A program made the translations under genes and the position numbers. Below, in pieces: positions 34,025 through 45,279 of a stretch of 64,000 nt of DNA. The notes beneath the pieces are model-generated. The model ran no database searches and had not been told where the DNA came from. It was given only the letters and a program-made list of their open reading frames with translations. Location: contig JAWWNJ010000241.1 in the NCBI GenBank assembly GCA_037176885.1, positions 143,048-207,047 on the forward strand, written 5' to 3'. Every line of letters begins with the position of its first letter. The stretch's first letter is position 1. This stretch comes from Favolaschia claudopus (Eukaryota > Basidiomycota > Agaricomycetes > Agaricales > Mycenaceae).

Positions 34025-34595
34025 ATCGTATGTAGCACTATGATGCAGTTTCCGTTTTTCCTGATAAGTTGAACGCGATTGACGTGTAAATGATTGATTC
34101 TGCAGCGGATGAGATGGTGCAGGCGTCGGCCGACCCTCGGAAAAAAAACTTTTGTAGGTGATTTTCTTATCTTTGATCCCCCTTGATTGCTTAACCTTTA
34201 GGTTTACTTAGACGGGCTTGGGCTTTGGTCAGAGCTTGGTATGTGAACGGCACACACAGGGCCGTGAATCTCACCGTTGAAGAGTCGGACAGATAGGATT
34301 GATCTGTATGAGAATGTGTCGAGAAAGGGAGAGAAGAAAAGAGGTAGGTGGTTGCGCACATACGTAGGAAAAAATTCCGGGATTCCCGGGAATCGATAAA
34401 ACCACCCTGCACCTACACCTATTACGCCACTGGTCAAAACAACACAGAGTATAGTGAGGCCGCCGACGCGAATGCTTGGTGTGAATGCACATTAAGCCTT
34501 TCGCCTCGATGGAAAAACTCCCAGAGCTCTGACTTGACTCGGTTCATCATGATACAAGTGTGAAAAGTTGGTGAAAAGGCACTTAACAGTGAGTT
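34025..34595. other. no gene recognised
   Basis: Downstream of the MYND remnant; only short open frames and an imperfect GGGATTCCCGGGAATC palindrome near 34379. Confidence 0.35.
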
Positions 34596-34740
34596 GATGG
34601 CACATCAAATCCAATGATGCCATCATATTAAGTGTAATAAGGGCTTAACAAGGTTTCCAACCATCTCTTAAGGCTTCATATTAAGGGCTTATTAAGGGCT
34701 TCTCCATATTAAGCCTTAACCCTTAACTGGAACAGTGCTT
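34596..34740. repeat. TTAAGGGCTTA word cluster
   Basis: Direct and inverted copies of TTAAGGGCTT/AAGCCTTAA, preceded by a GATGGCA/TGCCATC hairpin (34597-34630). It resembles the interior of the hAT-type MITE at 49440-49988 but no 8-bp target duplication could be matched. Confidence 0.5.
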
Positions 34741-34860
34741 GCACTGTTTTGGCCTTCGGCAGTCTTGATCCTAACCAATAACATTTGGGCCTTCGGCAGT
34801 GCGTAGAGGCAGGCGGCGCGTGGAGGAAGGAAATGACAAAAAAGCAAGTAAAGTCAAAAT

Positions 34861-34925
34861 AGTGAGCCGGGGTCGAACCCGGCACCACAAGCAACCAATA
34901 AGTACTCGTGGTGGCGAATAAGTCA
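34861..34925 (-). other. tRNA-like T arm (degenerate)
   Basis: On the minus strand GCCGGGTTCGACCCCGGC gives a good T stem and B box, with TTGTGGTG upstream. The other arms do not fold, so this is a tRNA relic or SINE head. Confidence 0.4.
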
Positions 34926-34929
34926 TGTC

Positions 34930-35840
34930 TCTTGGTTTTGATCGCGATCTTGGCCGGGTGAATAGCTTTTTGGCCGTCTTAAAGTGCTAGGTCCTCTGGA
35001 ATTCGACCCATAACACGATTACGCCCATCAATACCATCACATATCTTGATGTCCTGCCATATTCGGCTGAATAGTGGAAACACTAAATCCCAAATTTCCA
35101 ACGCGGCAGGATAATTTTTTCAGGCCAAATCCAAAGGCACAGGCACATACTCGCAGTTACCAAAAGTAACCGAATTCGGGTTTTTTCCCACAAATTACGA
35201 TGGTCAAGCAGCTTTGAGCGATGAAGGTCTCATTTACAGCGTGTCTTCTACAACTTTCATGACATAAACTTGCTTCAACAACTTTCATGATATAAACATG
35301 CGGTAGGCTATCACACAGTGGGTGTCAAAATACCTATCTTCAAAATACCATCAATCTCGCAGTGTTTGCATTTTTTGGAACACAGTCAAAAGGATTTCAA
35401 GTGGGTGAGTACCTCAAAAATAGGTTTACTATCTCATAATTCTGTATCCGAGAGCCCAGAGTTCTCTGGTCTATCCTCATCCTTCAATGAGGGTACTAAA
35501 ACAGAGCAAGAGATTGTTGATTTGACACATAAATAAACAATCATAGCAAATCAGCGCAGGGAAAGCCCAATAACTTCGGCGCATGTTATGTGCAATAGCA
35601 TATGACCATCCTCCCTCTATCCCACCAGTTGAACCAACTGCTAACTGTATTAGCTGGTTCGCAAGCAAAACATTTCTACATTCGGTTACTTTTGGTAATG
35701 CCGAGTATCTCGCGAACGGCTGCACCTTTTTACACCATTCAAGTCGCGAGTCGTATCTGTTTAACAGTCGCTATAACATGGCCCACACAGATAGTTGCAG
35801 AAGGCTCAAATAGGTTGGGAAAGTCCTATATCATACTCAC
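34930..35840. other. no gene recognised
   Basis: AT-rich unassigned sequence; a short direct repeat of the AACTTTCATGA(C/T)ATAAAC block at 35250-35300. Confidence 0.35.
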
Positions 35841-35918
35841 AGATCACAGAAAACCCAGTGAAATGCTGTTCTTCACACCATTTTTGCCGAATTTCCGGAT
35901 ACTTTACGCAATAGCGAG
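35841..35918. repeat. partial copy of the 36508-37043 element
   Basis: CACAGAAAACC ... TTTCCGGATACTTTACGCAA matches the reverse complement of 36508-36590, ending at the same AGCGAG terminus followed by TA. Its other end was not found. Confidence 0.65.
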
Positions 35919-36507
35919 TAAATTCTCCGCGGCGCGCAGTTTGATATGCCGGCAGGCGGGGGGCTCATTGAAGGATTAAAACGAACAGATTGCGCACTTG
36001 AACCGACGGAAAAGCTTCAGATTTGAGAGATTTCGATATTTGTGGCATTGGCCGGCGGCCAATGACAGGTTTTCGGGTCTGCGAGTCCTGGGCACCAAAT
36101 AAATTATTTGAGCATGGATCCATGCTCGGCGTCTCATTCCAATGTACTCTGCAAGTAAGAAGCAGTGTCCAGCGGTCGGTAGAGTGTGGTACGAGGGGAA
36201 TGGCCGGTGGGAAAGTTTTCCAATGCGTACATTACGGCATTACCTTCACCGACCTACATTGGGGGCGTGACAAAATACTGTACTATTACAACCGTAGATT
36301 CAAGTAACGCGTCACAGCGGCCTCTGAATTGAAGCTATTTAAATTCGTAACGCGTAAACAGGCCAGTTTTGGGCCATTTTCCCATCACAATTATCGGCAA
36401 AACGCGAAAAATCGCCCAAAATGGGAATTCCATCAATGATGAATCATCGGAAAGTTGAACAATAACATGGTCACACCCGGTGAATCTAAGGTTGAAATAG
36501 TACAGTA
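35919..36507. other. no gene recognised
   Basis: Unassigned sequence between two related element ends. Confidence 0.35.
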
Positions 36508-37043
36508 CTCGCTATTGCGTAAAGTATCCGGAAATTCAGCAAAAATGGGTGAAAAACAGCATTCAACCAGGTTTTCTGTGGTCTGTAAGTATGGTATGTG
36601 ATCCTCCCAGCATATGTGGACCTCCTTCATGGACTCTGAGGGCTCAAGCCGGTGGTGTGTGTCGACTGAATTTCCGAAAAAGGAAAATGCTGTTATTTGC
36701 CTGTTTTTCGCTAGTATCAAGAGATAAATATTCAGTCAAGCGCTCAAATCTGTACCTCCCAACCCTATCAATAGTTCTATGCTTAAATTGGACCTTTATT
36801 TGTCGCCCAATGCTTGTGGTGAACCGTTTTCTTCTGACTCAGTCCTACAGACAGATTGATCCCCACAAAATACGCTGAGCATTAATATTGTGATCCATTA
36901 TGAGGCCACAGACCGTCCGATGATGGGTATTGATAAAGGCCCCTTTCCAGAGAGTTTTATTATTTATTTCCTTGGCATCAGCATTGGCAGTCGTGGAGAA
37001 ATACAGCCGACTTTGTATTTCCGGATACTTACGCAATAGCGAG
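36508..37043. mobile_element. 536-bp TA-flanked MITE
   Basis: Ends CTCGCTATTGCGTAAAGTAT and its near reverse complement at 37019-37043, with TA on both sides (36506-36507, 37044-37045). A partial inverted copy is at 35841-35918. No coding capacity. Confidence 0.8.
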
Positions 37044-37045
37044 TA

Positions 37046-37766
37046 CAGACGGCGGACAAACCCGCCTGACCCGTGCCGACCCGCCGCCTCAAAACCCTCA
37101 CCAAACGGGCCACCGATGATCTGTAATTTATCTTATCCAAATTCCCGATGATTTTCCGCAGTAATATGCGATTTTATGTGCCGGTTTGATCGGGTACATT
37201 CGGTTTGGTCTGCGGAACTGTGCGGCGACCATCGGAGGCTGGCGGCAAGGAGATTAGGTAGTCTCTCGTAGACAGACGTTACAACAAAAATATCCTCGTA
37301 CCTGCGGTTGTTGTAGTCTGTTGAGAAGGTCCGCCGGCCGATCGGTCGCCCGTGTTATTACATAATCTCAAATTTCTCGGTCTTCTTTTCACGACGTTGT
37401 GCACGATTCAAGCAAAATTCCGGTGGCAGTAGGCCCCTTGGTCCTTCAAATGAACACTTTTGTCGGTAGGGAGTTAGAGAAAATATTCACGCAATGTCGA
37501 GAACCAGGAACTTGTGACCAAGTCTATGACTGCCTGTCACAAATGAGGGTGCGTTCAACTGGGCTTATTCAGGCACAAGGAATATTATTCTGAGCAGATA
37601 GAACGCTCGGACTGAGCCATAGAGGATAGTCTTCCAGCAAAACAGCAAAAGGTAATAACACGAGCGACGTAACAAGCGATCGCGCTCAATAACAGACTAG
37701 AGATTAGGTACTGCCGCGGCTCAACATTGCCAAGCAGCTGTCATTCTCTCTTTCTTCCTACTAAGT
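37046..37766. other. no gene recognised
   Basis: Unassigned; GC-rich opening (37046-37110), then mixed sequence with short open frames only. Confidence 0.35.
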
Positions 37767-38506
37767 ACACTGTGCGAGGATCCGTCATGCATTTCAAAAC
37801 TAATCGTCATGAATTTCAAATTTCATGATGTTTTGTCATGAAGCACATCATGAATTTCAAGATGGCTTTCATGACGGCCCAAAAGCCATTTTTATGAGGA
37901 CATGAATTCATGGCAGAACATCATGAAATTCATCATGAAAAATCCAGCTGAATTTTGCAAAGTCCACATCCTTGATATACAAGTCTACAAGATGTATTGA
38001 GTGAATATTTATGTCACTGATATGCCTACTCTGTTGCTCTTTACTGAGTTTGAAAATTGCGGCAAGATTGCGACCCGAAAGGGGGATGCAATCGGTATGA
38101 GAAGGTGGGATATATGTATGCGTTGCTACATGTATGGTGTAACAGAACATGTCCTGCAAGCCCTCTTGGCCTAATTGGAGTGAGGCATGCGGCTAACGAG
38201 ATTCGTAGGCCACGTGGTCGCAGGTTCGATTCCCAGCGAAAGCCTCAATGATTATCCGACATTATTTTGCTTCGGTGCCATCTAATTTTTCCTCATGTTT
38301 CCCTTTGAAATTCCTGACAAACCGTCATGGAAAAACGTCAGGAAGAGGCCCAAACTTGTTAGGAATTTCATGACCCCCCAATCCTAACGTTTCGTCATGA
38401 ATTCCATGATGAACCAACATGAATTTCAAACTAAACTGTCATGATTTTCCCGACTTTAGGTCATGACCAACATCATGAAATTCAAGACCTTGCCTGGGCA
38501 CAGTGG
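37767..38506. mobile_element. word-cluster element with tRNA-like core
   Basis: Both flanks (37785-37960 and 38310-38490) are packed with TCATGAAATTC/GAATTTCATGA words in both orientations. The ends CACTGTGC (37768) and GCACAGTG (38499) are inverted. The middle holds a tRNA-like sequence. No clear target duplication. Confidence 0.55.
38160..38246 (+). other. tRNA-like sequence with A and B boxes
   Basis: TTGGCCTAATTGGAGTGAGG resembles a D arm/A box and GCAGGTTCGATTCCCAGC a T arm with exact B box, about 50 nt apart as in tRNAs. GAGGC...GCCTC can pair as a short acceptor, but the anticodon arm is poor, so a working tRNA is unlikely. Confidence 0.45.
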
Positions 38507-39040
38507 TATCATGGGTGGCGGGCGGGTCAAGCACAAACCGCGACGGAAACGGTGGAGTGATTTTACCAAGATTTAGCTGCATGTTTGGCAGTAATCCAAT
38601 AGGCCCCCCGGTCCACTTCACCAAAACCCGGTCCGCAAAATTTCGTCGATTTTGGTTGTTTTACTCTAGGTTTTTGGCACTGATTGGCGCTCTGGGGGAC
38701 TCAAAAAAGCCGATTTTGCCTTGAAAAACACCGGCAATGTCTTAGTTTTGTGCGTAACGCGTCTGGCCAGCTAGTCAGATGCTCAAAAATGTGGCTGGTT
38801 TCCGAAAAAATACCCTTGAAAATGGGTCGTTGATTTACTCTATGGGCGGACTTGGATAATAGAGAGCGTCCGGGGGCCTAATCCAATACTGTTCCTTAAC
38901 ACTCCCCTACAGACCGCATTTCACCCTGGTATTCTCTCGATAATGCTACTACTCGTCACGACTCGGGCATCGCATTCAGCTATCACAAGTGCAAAGCCAT
39001 GCGTTCAACTTCCAGACCATGAAGATCGGAAAAATGAAAA
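38507..39040. other. no gene recognised
   Basis: Unassigned sequence with no convincing coding frame. Confidence 0.35.
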
Positions 39041-39686
39041 AAGGCTTGTAAGGCCTTGCGCAACCTAACGGCCTTATAAGGCCTTATAAGTGGCCCCGCC
39101 AAGCCTTATAAGGTATTGCAAGGCCTTGTAAGGCAGGCCCAGCTCAGGTACCCCACCAACTTTGAATTAGCTGGTACTTACACTTTTTGAGCTACTTTTC
39201 ATTAATGCCCGGTTCTCATTGGTCCGGAGAGATAAAATAGGTTGTCGATGATAATGTTCAAATTGAACTCACCAACCAGGCCTCCAAATCTTATTTTGAG
39301 CATCACACATGGGTTGACGAACAGAAGGCATAATAATTGAAATCCGAAATGGGTGCATATATTGAACAACATTCCAGTACCTATGTATCAGTCTTGCTTA
39401 GTATAATGGTAATGCCTCTGGATTGTTTTACTTGTAATGCAAAGGTCGTGCGTTCGAACCCGCCTGTTTAAAGTAGTAAGTGATTAAGATTGTAAAGTAC
39501 TGGAGTCCGTAAATAATGTACTCGCTTCTCGACTGGTACTAGAAAAAAACAGTGATAGATGATAAGAGTTGCGAGTGGTCAAATATTTTTTCATTCAACC
39601 TGCTGCGCAAGCCTGATAAGGCGTGTAAGGCTCGTTAGGCCTTATAAGCTGCGGTAGGCCCTACAAGGCCTTAACATGTTGGGTAT
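39041..39686. repeat. AAGGCCTTATAA word clusters around a tRNA-like core
   Basis: Two blocks (39041-39140 and 39606-39686) are made of AAGGCCTT/GCCTTATAAGG words. They have opposed ends (AAGGCTTGTAAGGCC and GGCCCTACAAGGCCTT) and flank a tRNA-like sequence. Probably one non-autonomous element; no target duplication identified. Confidence 0.5.
39391..39473 (+). other. tRNA-Thr-like sequence (degenerate)
   Basis: CTTAGTATAATGGTAATGC is a good A box/D arm and GTGCGTTCGAACCCGC a good T arm. TTGTAATGCAAAGGTCG looks like the anticodon region of a tRNA-Thr(UGU), but the stem is imperfect and the acceptor does not pair. Confidence 0.45.
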
Positions 39687-40525
39687 GTGATAATGGTCCA
39701 CATAGGAGGGGAAGCTCGCTTCAGTCCGTATTACTGCAATCATCTACTGAATTACTATAGAACAAATACATCCATTGTTTCCATTCCATTCTAAATACTC
39801 ATGCACTGTTGAAAGGCTCAAAAAAAAAAAAAGTTGAAATTCAGTAAGAATATCCAAAGAATATCCTCGATATTGAATCCATAAGTCTTGAGCTTGAAAC
39901 CCAGAGCCTCTCTCCGCTCCGAATCTGAGCATTTGCCGCACTGTAGTTTCATTGGCTTCTGCAATCTTTCCAGTAAAAAGGTGAATGGAATGCTATTCCG
40001 TTCAATTGTTTTTACCCTTGAATTTGCAACAAACGACAACCCAGGAGCAAGGTCTTGTTTTAAAGTTTACCAGATCAATCACTGCTCTATTACTACCGAG
40101 TCGCTTCACATTGACACAAACTCGCTAGTATATATGAGTGCCAATGCTATATCAATGAATTGAGCTAAAACCAGCAAGAGACTACAAATCTAAAAAATAC
40201 CAAAGAAATACTGTACAATGTACATGACACTGGACAGTAGAGGAGAAAGTAAGGGGAAGAGGGGCAAGCATTCATTGAGTAACTAAGTACACAGTGTAAC
40301 CACAAAGTATATAGGTAGGCTATCTATCCATCCATCTTGCACCCATCGGCCATGAGGTTCAAGTTGGGTTCAAAGGATTCCGTCGTCCGAGGCGTGCAAA
40401 TTGAAACGGAACCTTGACCGTGACGGAACCGGCGCGAGGTCCGTCGTCACGTGCCTGGTATTCACACAGTTGCCGAGACGTTTGCCGTGCGCGTTGCGCG
40501 CGTGTGCTTACCAAGCTTGTCCTCA
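39687..40525. other. no gene recognised
   Basis: Unassigned sequence up to the target duplication of the next element. Confidence 0.35.
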
Positions 40526-40533
40526 CTACCACT

Positions 40534-41331
40534 TAGTGTTGTCAGGGGTCGGGTCGGGCCGCCAAGCCCGGGCTTGGGTCGGGTCGGGGAGGGTCAGGGT
40601 CGAGTTCAACGCCCGACCTGACCCTGGAATTAAGGTCGGGTCGGGCTCGGGTCGGGTCTGGGTCGCGACCCGGGTCGCACACGGGATAAATTGATCTCAT
40701 GTCAAGAGACCTCCCGAGCTATAGGTACAGTCGAAGCTGTCATAAACCCATAGCCCTCGGTAGGGCCAAAAAGCTATGGGATATGATAGATTTATGGGTT
40801 ATCCCAGCCAAAAACCGGTCAAAAACCCCCAAAAATGTATGGGTTAAAGGAGATTATGGGTTATGGGAGCTATGGGTTATGGCAGCTTCGACTGTATTGC
40901 TTTTAAGCCGGTCAATTTGCTTTCCCAATTCACTCTAGATGGATTCAAGGTGGACTGCTCATAGCTTGCGGTAAGAATTGCCGTATTTGGGTCGTGGGAG
41001 GTGATGAGATTCGGATGTTGCCGATCAGCACTTGACTTGCCGCCATTCTCTCTTGGGATTCGCATGAAATCTAGGTATCTTCAAGTCTAGAAACGGAAAA
41101 TGTGAGCCTATGAAGTAAAAAAAAATTAATGCTTTCACCCAAGGTCCTCAACACCCCTCCAGAAATTTTAGGTGCCCGACCCGGGTCGGCGACCCGGGCC
41201 TCGGGTCTCTCAGATGCTGAGACCCGACCCGCGACCCTCGTTGAGCGCGGGCCTGGGTCGGGTCGGGTCGGGCTCAAAAGCCCGGGCTTGGGTCGGGTCT
41301 CGGGTCTCCGACCCGACCCTGACAACACTAT
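40534..41331. mobile_element. hAT-type MITE with GGGTCGGG subterminal words
   Basis: A 798-bp element with ends TAGTGTTGTCAGGG and CCCTGACAACACTAT, flanked by a perfect 8-bp direct duplication CTACCACT (40526-40533, 41332-41339). The first 150 and last 160 bp consist almost entirely of GGGTC/GACCC words. A pogo-like MITE is nested at 40728-40894. The ends and 8-bp duplication are typical of hAT elements; there is no transposase. Confidence 0.9.
40728..40894. mobile_element. pogo-like MITE, 167 bp, nested
   Basis: Inverted ends CAGTCGAAGCTG(T/C)CATAA with TA on both sides (40726-40727, 40895-40896). The interior repeats ACCCATA/TATGGGTT words. Related to 60159-60623 by its CAGTCGAA start and the same interior word. 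Confidence 0.88.
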
Positions 41332-41472
41332 CTACCACTCCTACCACCACCACCACCGCTTTTTGGTGAGGAATCTCTGTGGTGAGAATACGCATCGGCA
41401 ACCCATCGGTGCAGAACAACGCCACCTCCTTCCACATTTCAGCCTTCACTGTTTCCCTACACCGCTACAAAC

Positions 41473-42147
41473 ATGGACTCGACATCATCTCCCCCACGAT
41501 ATCCCTCTCATGGAACAGAGCATCGTTCCCCAGGTCGCTTTCCCAACCCTAGAGATAAAGCAGCTTGCGCGGAGATTCCGGCTCGCTCGCCAACGAGCGT
41601 ACATCCGCTTCTCACTCGCTCCCCGCTTCCGGCTTCACTTGCGAGCGACAGCTGTGGCATGAGATGCACTCGCTGAGGCCTCTATGTTCATGGCATGTCG
41701 GCTCTCATGGTCGAAGAAACCAAAATCGTTTCCCAGCTCTTGCGTTCCTTCAACGAGATGATAGCTGCAACGCTACCGTCGTTTCAGCAGCCTCAGCAGG
41801 ACCGCCCACCCTCGATGGCGACGCAGACGGTGGATCCGGTCGCCAAGTCTGACGTCATTGGCAACGATCAAACGCCAAGGCCTACTAGGACAGGCGATTT
41901 GCCGCCCGTTGCACCTGCCCCTACCGTCCCACTTCCTCCGCCATCCTTCCCGAACTCCAGCTTTGTTCAGGGCTCGGAATCGTCTTCCCCAGTCCACATC
42001 CCGGTCCCCAACAATTTCATTCCGGCCCAAGTGTTCCCTGGCATCGGATGCCGACCCGCTTCCCCCTCCCGATTCCCGTCCGGCACAGGGTGGAGACCTT
42101 GGCTGCCAAAACTCAGAGGGATGTTCAATCGGAAGAAGGACATGAGA
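41473..42147 (+). CDS. possible gag-like or orphan coding fragment
   Basis: Overlapping frames with compositional bias: an Arg-rich piece (LARRFRLARQRAYIRFSLAP) and, in another frame after about 41695, TKIVSQLLRSFNEMIAATLP followed by a Pro-rich tail to a stop at 42147. One single-base shift would join them. The order basic, helical, Pro-rich is compatible with a gag remnant, but I cannot identify it. Confidence 0.3.
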
Positions 42148-42362
42148 TGACCTGTGTGTTTTCCCTTGACAGTGGTTTTCTTCTTTTCAGCGGACCAGGC
42201 TTGATATGTTCTCATGAACACAATCTCCCGTGGTTCCCCTGGTATTTTCCCTTTATTTTACTGTTTTCTCTCTGCAATGTATATGCGCTAAGCCGAACCA
42301 ACGAGGTATTTACCTGAGCTATTTGTATAGCGTAGTTGGTCGTAACTATCGTATCATCGTAT

Positions 42363-42608
42363 CTCGGTAACCCAGACGTTATAGCGTGACCTGTGAATTG
42401 CTTGAGGGCGGGATTCTTATCTATCTGACTCGGATTGATCCGGCGGAGTTTCAATAAATGATAAGAGATTTTGAGGTAACGATCAGTTATAGTGTGATCG
42501 TTGTCCCATCTTTCTTATCATTTATTCCGGATCAATCCGAGGGCTGATAAGATAAGAACACGGCCTCAAGCAATCCACAGGTCACACTATAACGTCTGGG
42601 TTACCGAG
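42363..42608. mobile_element. fold-back element (TCTCGG(T/A)AACCCAGACG family)
   Basis: Two arms of about 110 bp (CTCGGTAACCCAGACGTTAT ... and its reverse complement) around a short loop. The same terminal motif forms the element at 57472-57714, and a lone arm is at 45109-45133. Confidence 0.85.
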
Positions 42609-42694
42609 ACAGTTACCAAGCAGCTACGTGCATTTGCTAAGCATCTGCATTTTGTGGCCATATACCGATGAATGGGGAAGCAAGCTTCCCCATA

Positions 42695-42815
42695 ATGCTT
42701 ATTTGGTACACTTTCGAACCTTACAAGGCTCCCTTTACCTCACGACCTTATTCGGCCTAACATGGCCTTATCGGGCCGTATATGCCTTTTTTGATTTTTC
42801 CGACACCTGAATACT
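42695..42815. repeat. repeat family C
   Basis: Shares TTGGTAC...TAAGGCTCC(C)TTTACCT, scattered GGCCTTA words and CTTTTTTGATTT(T/C)TCCGAC with 55649-55757. Interior word style is like other clusters in the window. Confidence 0.55.
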
Positions 42816-43181
42816 ATACTTGCAGATCAAATCTTACTAGAAGTTCAAAATGCGCTCGCTTGAGCTCAGTTTTTGTCCGTTTGCCTTCGGCAGTAGCGCA
42901 AATTAAACCGACACCCTTCCCTCATATGAATATAAAAAAAGTTTGAGGACTTTCGACCAAGTATTGAGCGAGTTAGAGCCCCGAGCATCAAAACCCACTG
43001 ATGCTCTGCAAAACTTGCTCAGGATTTAGTTTTCCACCAACGGATTTTTCTGAGGACTCATATGGAGCATCTATGGGTCTGTTGAAGACTATTTAGCATT
43101 TTTCCGGGGCAAAATCGGTGGCGGAATGAGTGCACACAGTAAGGCAAATTTTCTGTCACAAACTGTCACCCTTCGCGTTCA
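42816..43181. other. no gene recognised
   Basis: Unassigned sequence with a TATAAAAAAAG stretch at 42932. Confidence 0.3.
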
Positions 43182-43965
43182 TGCCGACGCAGATATCAAT
43201 CAATCCCATCAATGCCCTCGCGTCGCGCTCTTCCTTTGCTTTTCCTCTCAATCGCGCCGTCCGCCGCATGTCTGACGACAGTTAAGTACACGCTCACCGA
43301 CTATGAGCAAAGTCAGCTTGACGAAGACACGCAAGCCCTGCACGATCGAATACGTACAGCCCGGGCCGCAGCTCAGACTCCGACCCCGCGACCTCACTAG
43401 CGCCGGCGCCTGGGACAGAGTCCCCTAGCATCTCCGGTTAAGCAGGAAAGTGAGGAGTTTACGGAAATGCCTCGTTCTACAGCGCGGCAAGCTTCTGCCC
43501 GCATCAGATGTGTTATATTAGTTGACATATTCATATTCGCGTCCTAACCCTCCCTCCAGTGAGTTATACGGGCCAACAGGTTTCCTCAACTCCCGGCTTG
43601 GGGATGGAACCTACGTCGACCACTGGCATCTGGAAAACCGTCCATTGACTTCGGAATACGAAGCTGAGATTGAGGAGCGCAAGCCGGTTGTCGAGTTGCG
43701 CGATGAATCACAGAGTAATTGTGAGTAGAACTTACCCATTTCCTGACCACAACATGGAGCACAAGATTCAGCTGAGGTTCTTGATTGTGAACTTGAGCTC
43801 GACCTCGAGGTCTCCATGCTACGAAGTCGCCTCGAGATCGCGCTGGGAAGACCAAAGTACGCAATATCGGGAAGCTCACGAACGGGGAGAGGCGGAGTTA
43901 TCCAACTGCGAGAGGAACGTAGGAAGTGGGAAAAAAGCTACGGCTGGGGCTGGAGATCTTATTAA
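43182..43965 (+). CDS. possible small gene with coiled-coil C-terminus
   Basis: Open pieces with plausible splice sites. The second half is best: YVDHWHLENRPLTSEYEAEI through QSN, a 52-nt intron from the GTGAGT at 43721, then SEVLDCELELDLEVSMLRSR to a TAA at 43963-43965. This part is Glu/Leu/Arg-rich and likely helical. Upstream, two candidate starts (43182 and 43212) open different short frames and cannot be joined with confidence. No family is recognised. Confidence 0.35.
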
Positions 43966-44641
43966 TTTGCTGTGTTCTTTACAGTAAATAAATTCAAGCC
44001 GACACATTCTTAGTGGCTAGGTGTCGAGAAATAGAATATAAGCGTGATTAATGAATTCAATGGGTAACTCTACTCGTACATATAGTCAACAAAGCTGGTG
44101 GAATAAGAATTATACATGTACACATTATTGTCGTCCATATTAGTCGCCAGTTCTGCATCCGGGTAAGGAGGATAGTGACCCGTGATTGGACCAGAATGCT
44201 GCGACGGTGGACTCAGGAAATAGAGGGGGTCGGAAAGTGGGTCGGTGTATGATCCAGAAACTGGGAGGGACCGGCGAGGGGCTGCGTATTGGAGATGTCG
44301 CCAAAAGGGGGGTCGGAAACAAAAGGACCAGCAAAACATCGTGAAACGCAGCACCATGACGGAGGAGTCGAGTCTGGGTACATTGCATGTGAAGGAAAAG
44401 GAAGATGGGAACAGAATGAGCCTAGAACCATGCAGATCGGTGAGGTGGTGATGGAGGAATGAGCGCCACCAAAGCGACACAGTTTCGATGTGAGCGAAAA
44501 ATGTAACGAATCAATAGAGAGTTTGCGAGGTGGATCGAGACGCAGGCAACGCCCATTACTGGCGTTGCGAAGACAAAGGTAGCCCTCCCCCAGTCTTACA
44601 TCCATAAAGACAATTGCTTACAGATAAGATGAGATACCGGC
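43966..44641. other. unassigned; 136-codon minus-strand open frame
   Basis: The minus strand is open 44480-44070 and ends in a Tyr/Asp-rich tail (PPYPDAELATNMDDNNVYMY). It could be a 3' exon, with a splice-like GTAAGC donor at 44617 upstream, but the product is unknown. Confidence 0.3.
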
Positions 44642-45060
44642 ATTGCGGAGCTGTCCTCAGAGCTCGTCGACAAGGTGACAGACTGTGTTTCTGACAATGT
44701 CGACCTTTAGACGTGTTCTCTGCCCTCAAAAAGGTGGACTCGACAAGCACAAAAAAGATGTTTTGAATCAGTACTCTCACCGACTCTGGAGCTGCCGGAA
44801 AACTCTTGATTTTGACGTCGGAAAGTCGACATCTCTCGACCTATATCAAACGCCTTCGCTTGCCAGTTGATATTGGAACAAAAGCCCAAGACCTGGCAGT
44901 CAAACTCAAGCTTCTCGGGGGTCTATGCCACTATGGCATCTCGAAGAACTGAATCTGACCGTCGAAAGTGCTCCACCGTTGCGGTTTGAGGACCAGCGCG
45001 ACCTGATGAGGCTGTATGGCAATATCTTTATGACGCCGGAGGAGACAAAAAATGCAGACC
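44642..45060 (+). pseudogene. F-box protein remnant
   Basis: IAELSSELVDKVTDCVSDNVD, then TAG at 44708-44710, then TCSLPSKRWTRQAQKRCFES in the same frame is the pattern of the N-terminal F-box of mushroom F-box/LRR-like proteins (substrate adaptors of SCF ubiquitin ligases). After a frame change the typical continuation SRHLSTYIKRLRLPV and DLAVKLKLLGGLC is readable. The nonsense codon plus frame changes make it a pseudogene. The region after 45060 includes a lone arm of the TCTCGGAAACCCAGACG element. Confidence 0.6.
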
Positions 45061-45279
45061 AACCGCCTGATCATGGGAGCAGCAGCATCAGTGGTCCTGA
45101 GAAGGTGGGTCTCGGAAACCCAGACGTTCCTACGTACGACCCGCCCGATAGCCTTCCCAATAAGTTCCCGATCGTCTGTCGGGTTCTATCGGGCACGATC
45201 GGTTGTTCGGGCCTGATAACAGGATTTGCAACCAATGCCGAAGACGTTAATACAGTATATATCCACAGCGAGACACGAC

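Noticed and set aside
38160..38246. Functional tRNA gene
   Set aside because: A and B boxes are good, but the anticodon arm does not pair and the acceptor stem is short.
37785..38490. CRISPR-like array
   Set aside because: The TCATGAAATTC words are irregularly spaced and in both orientations, and the genome is eukaryotic.
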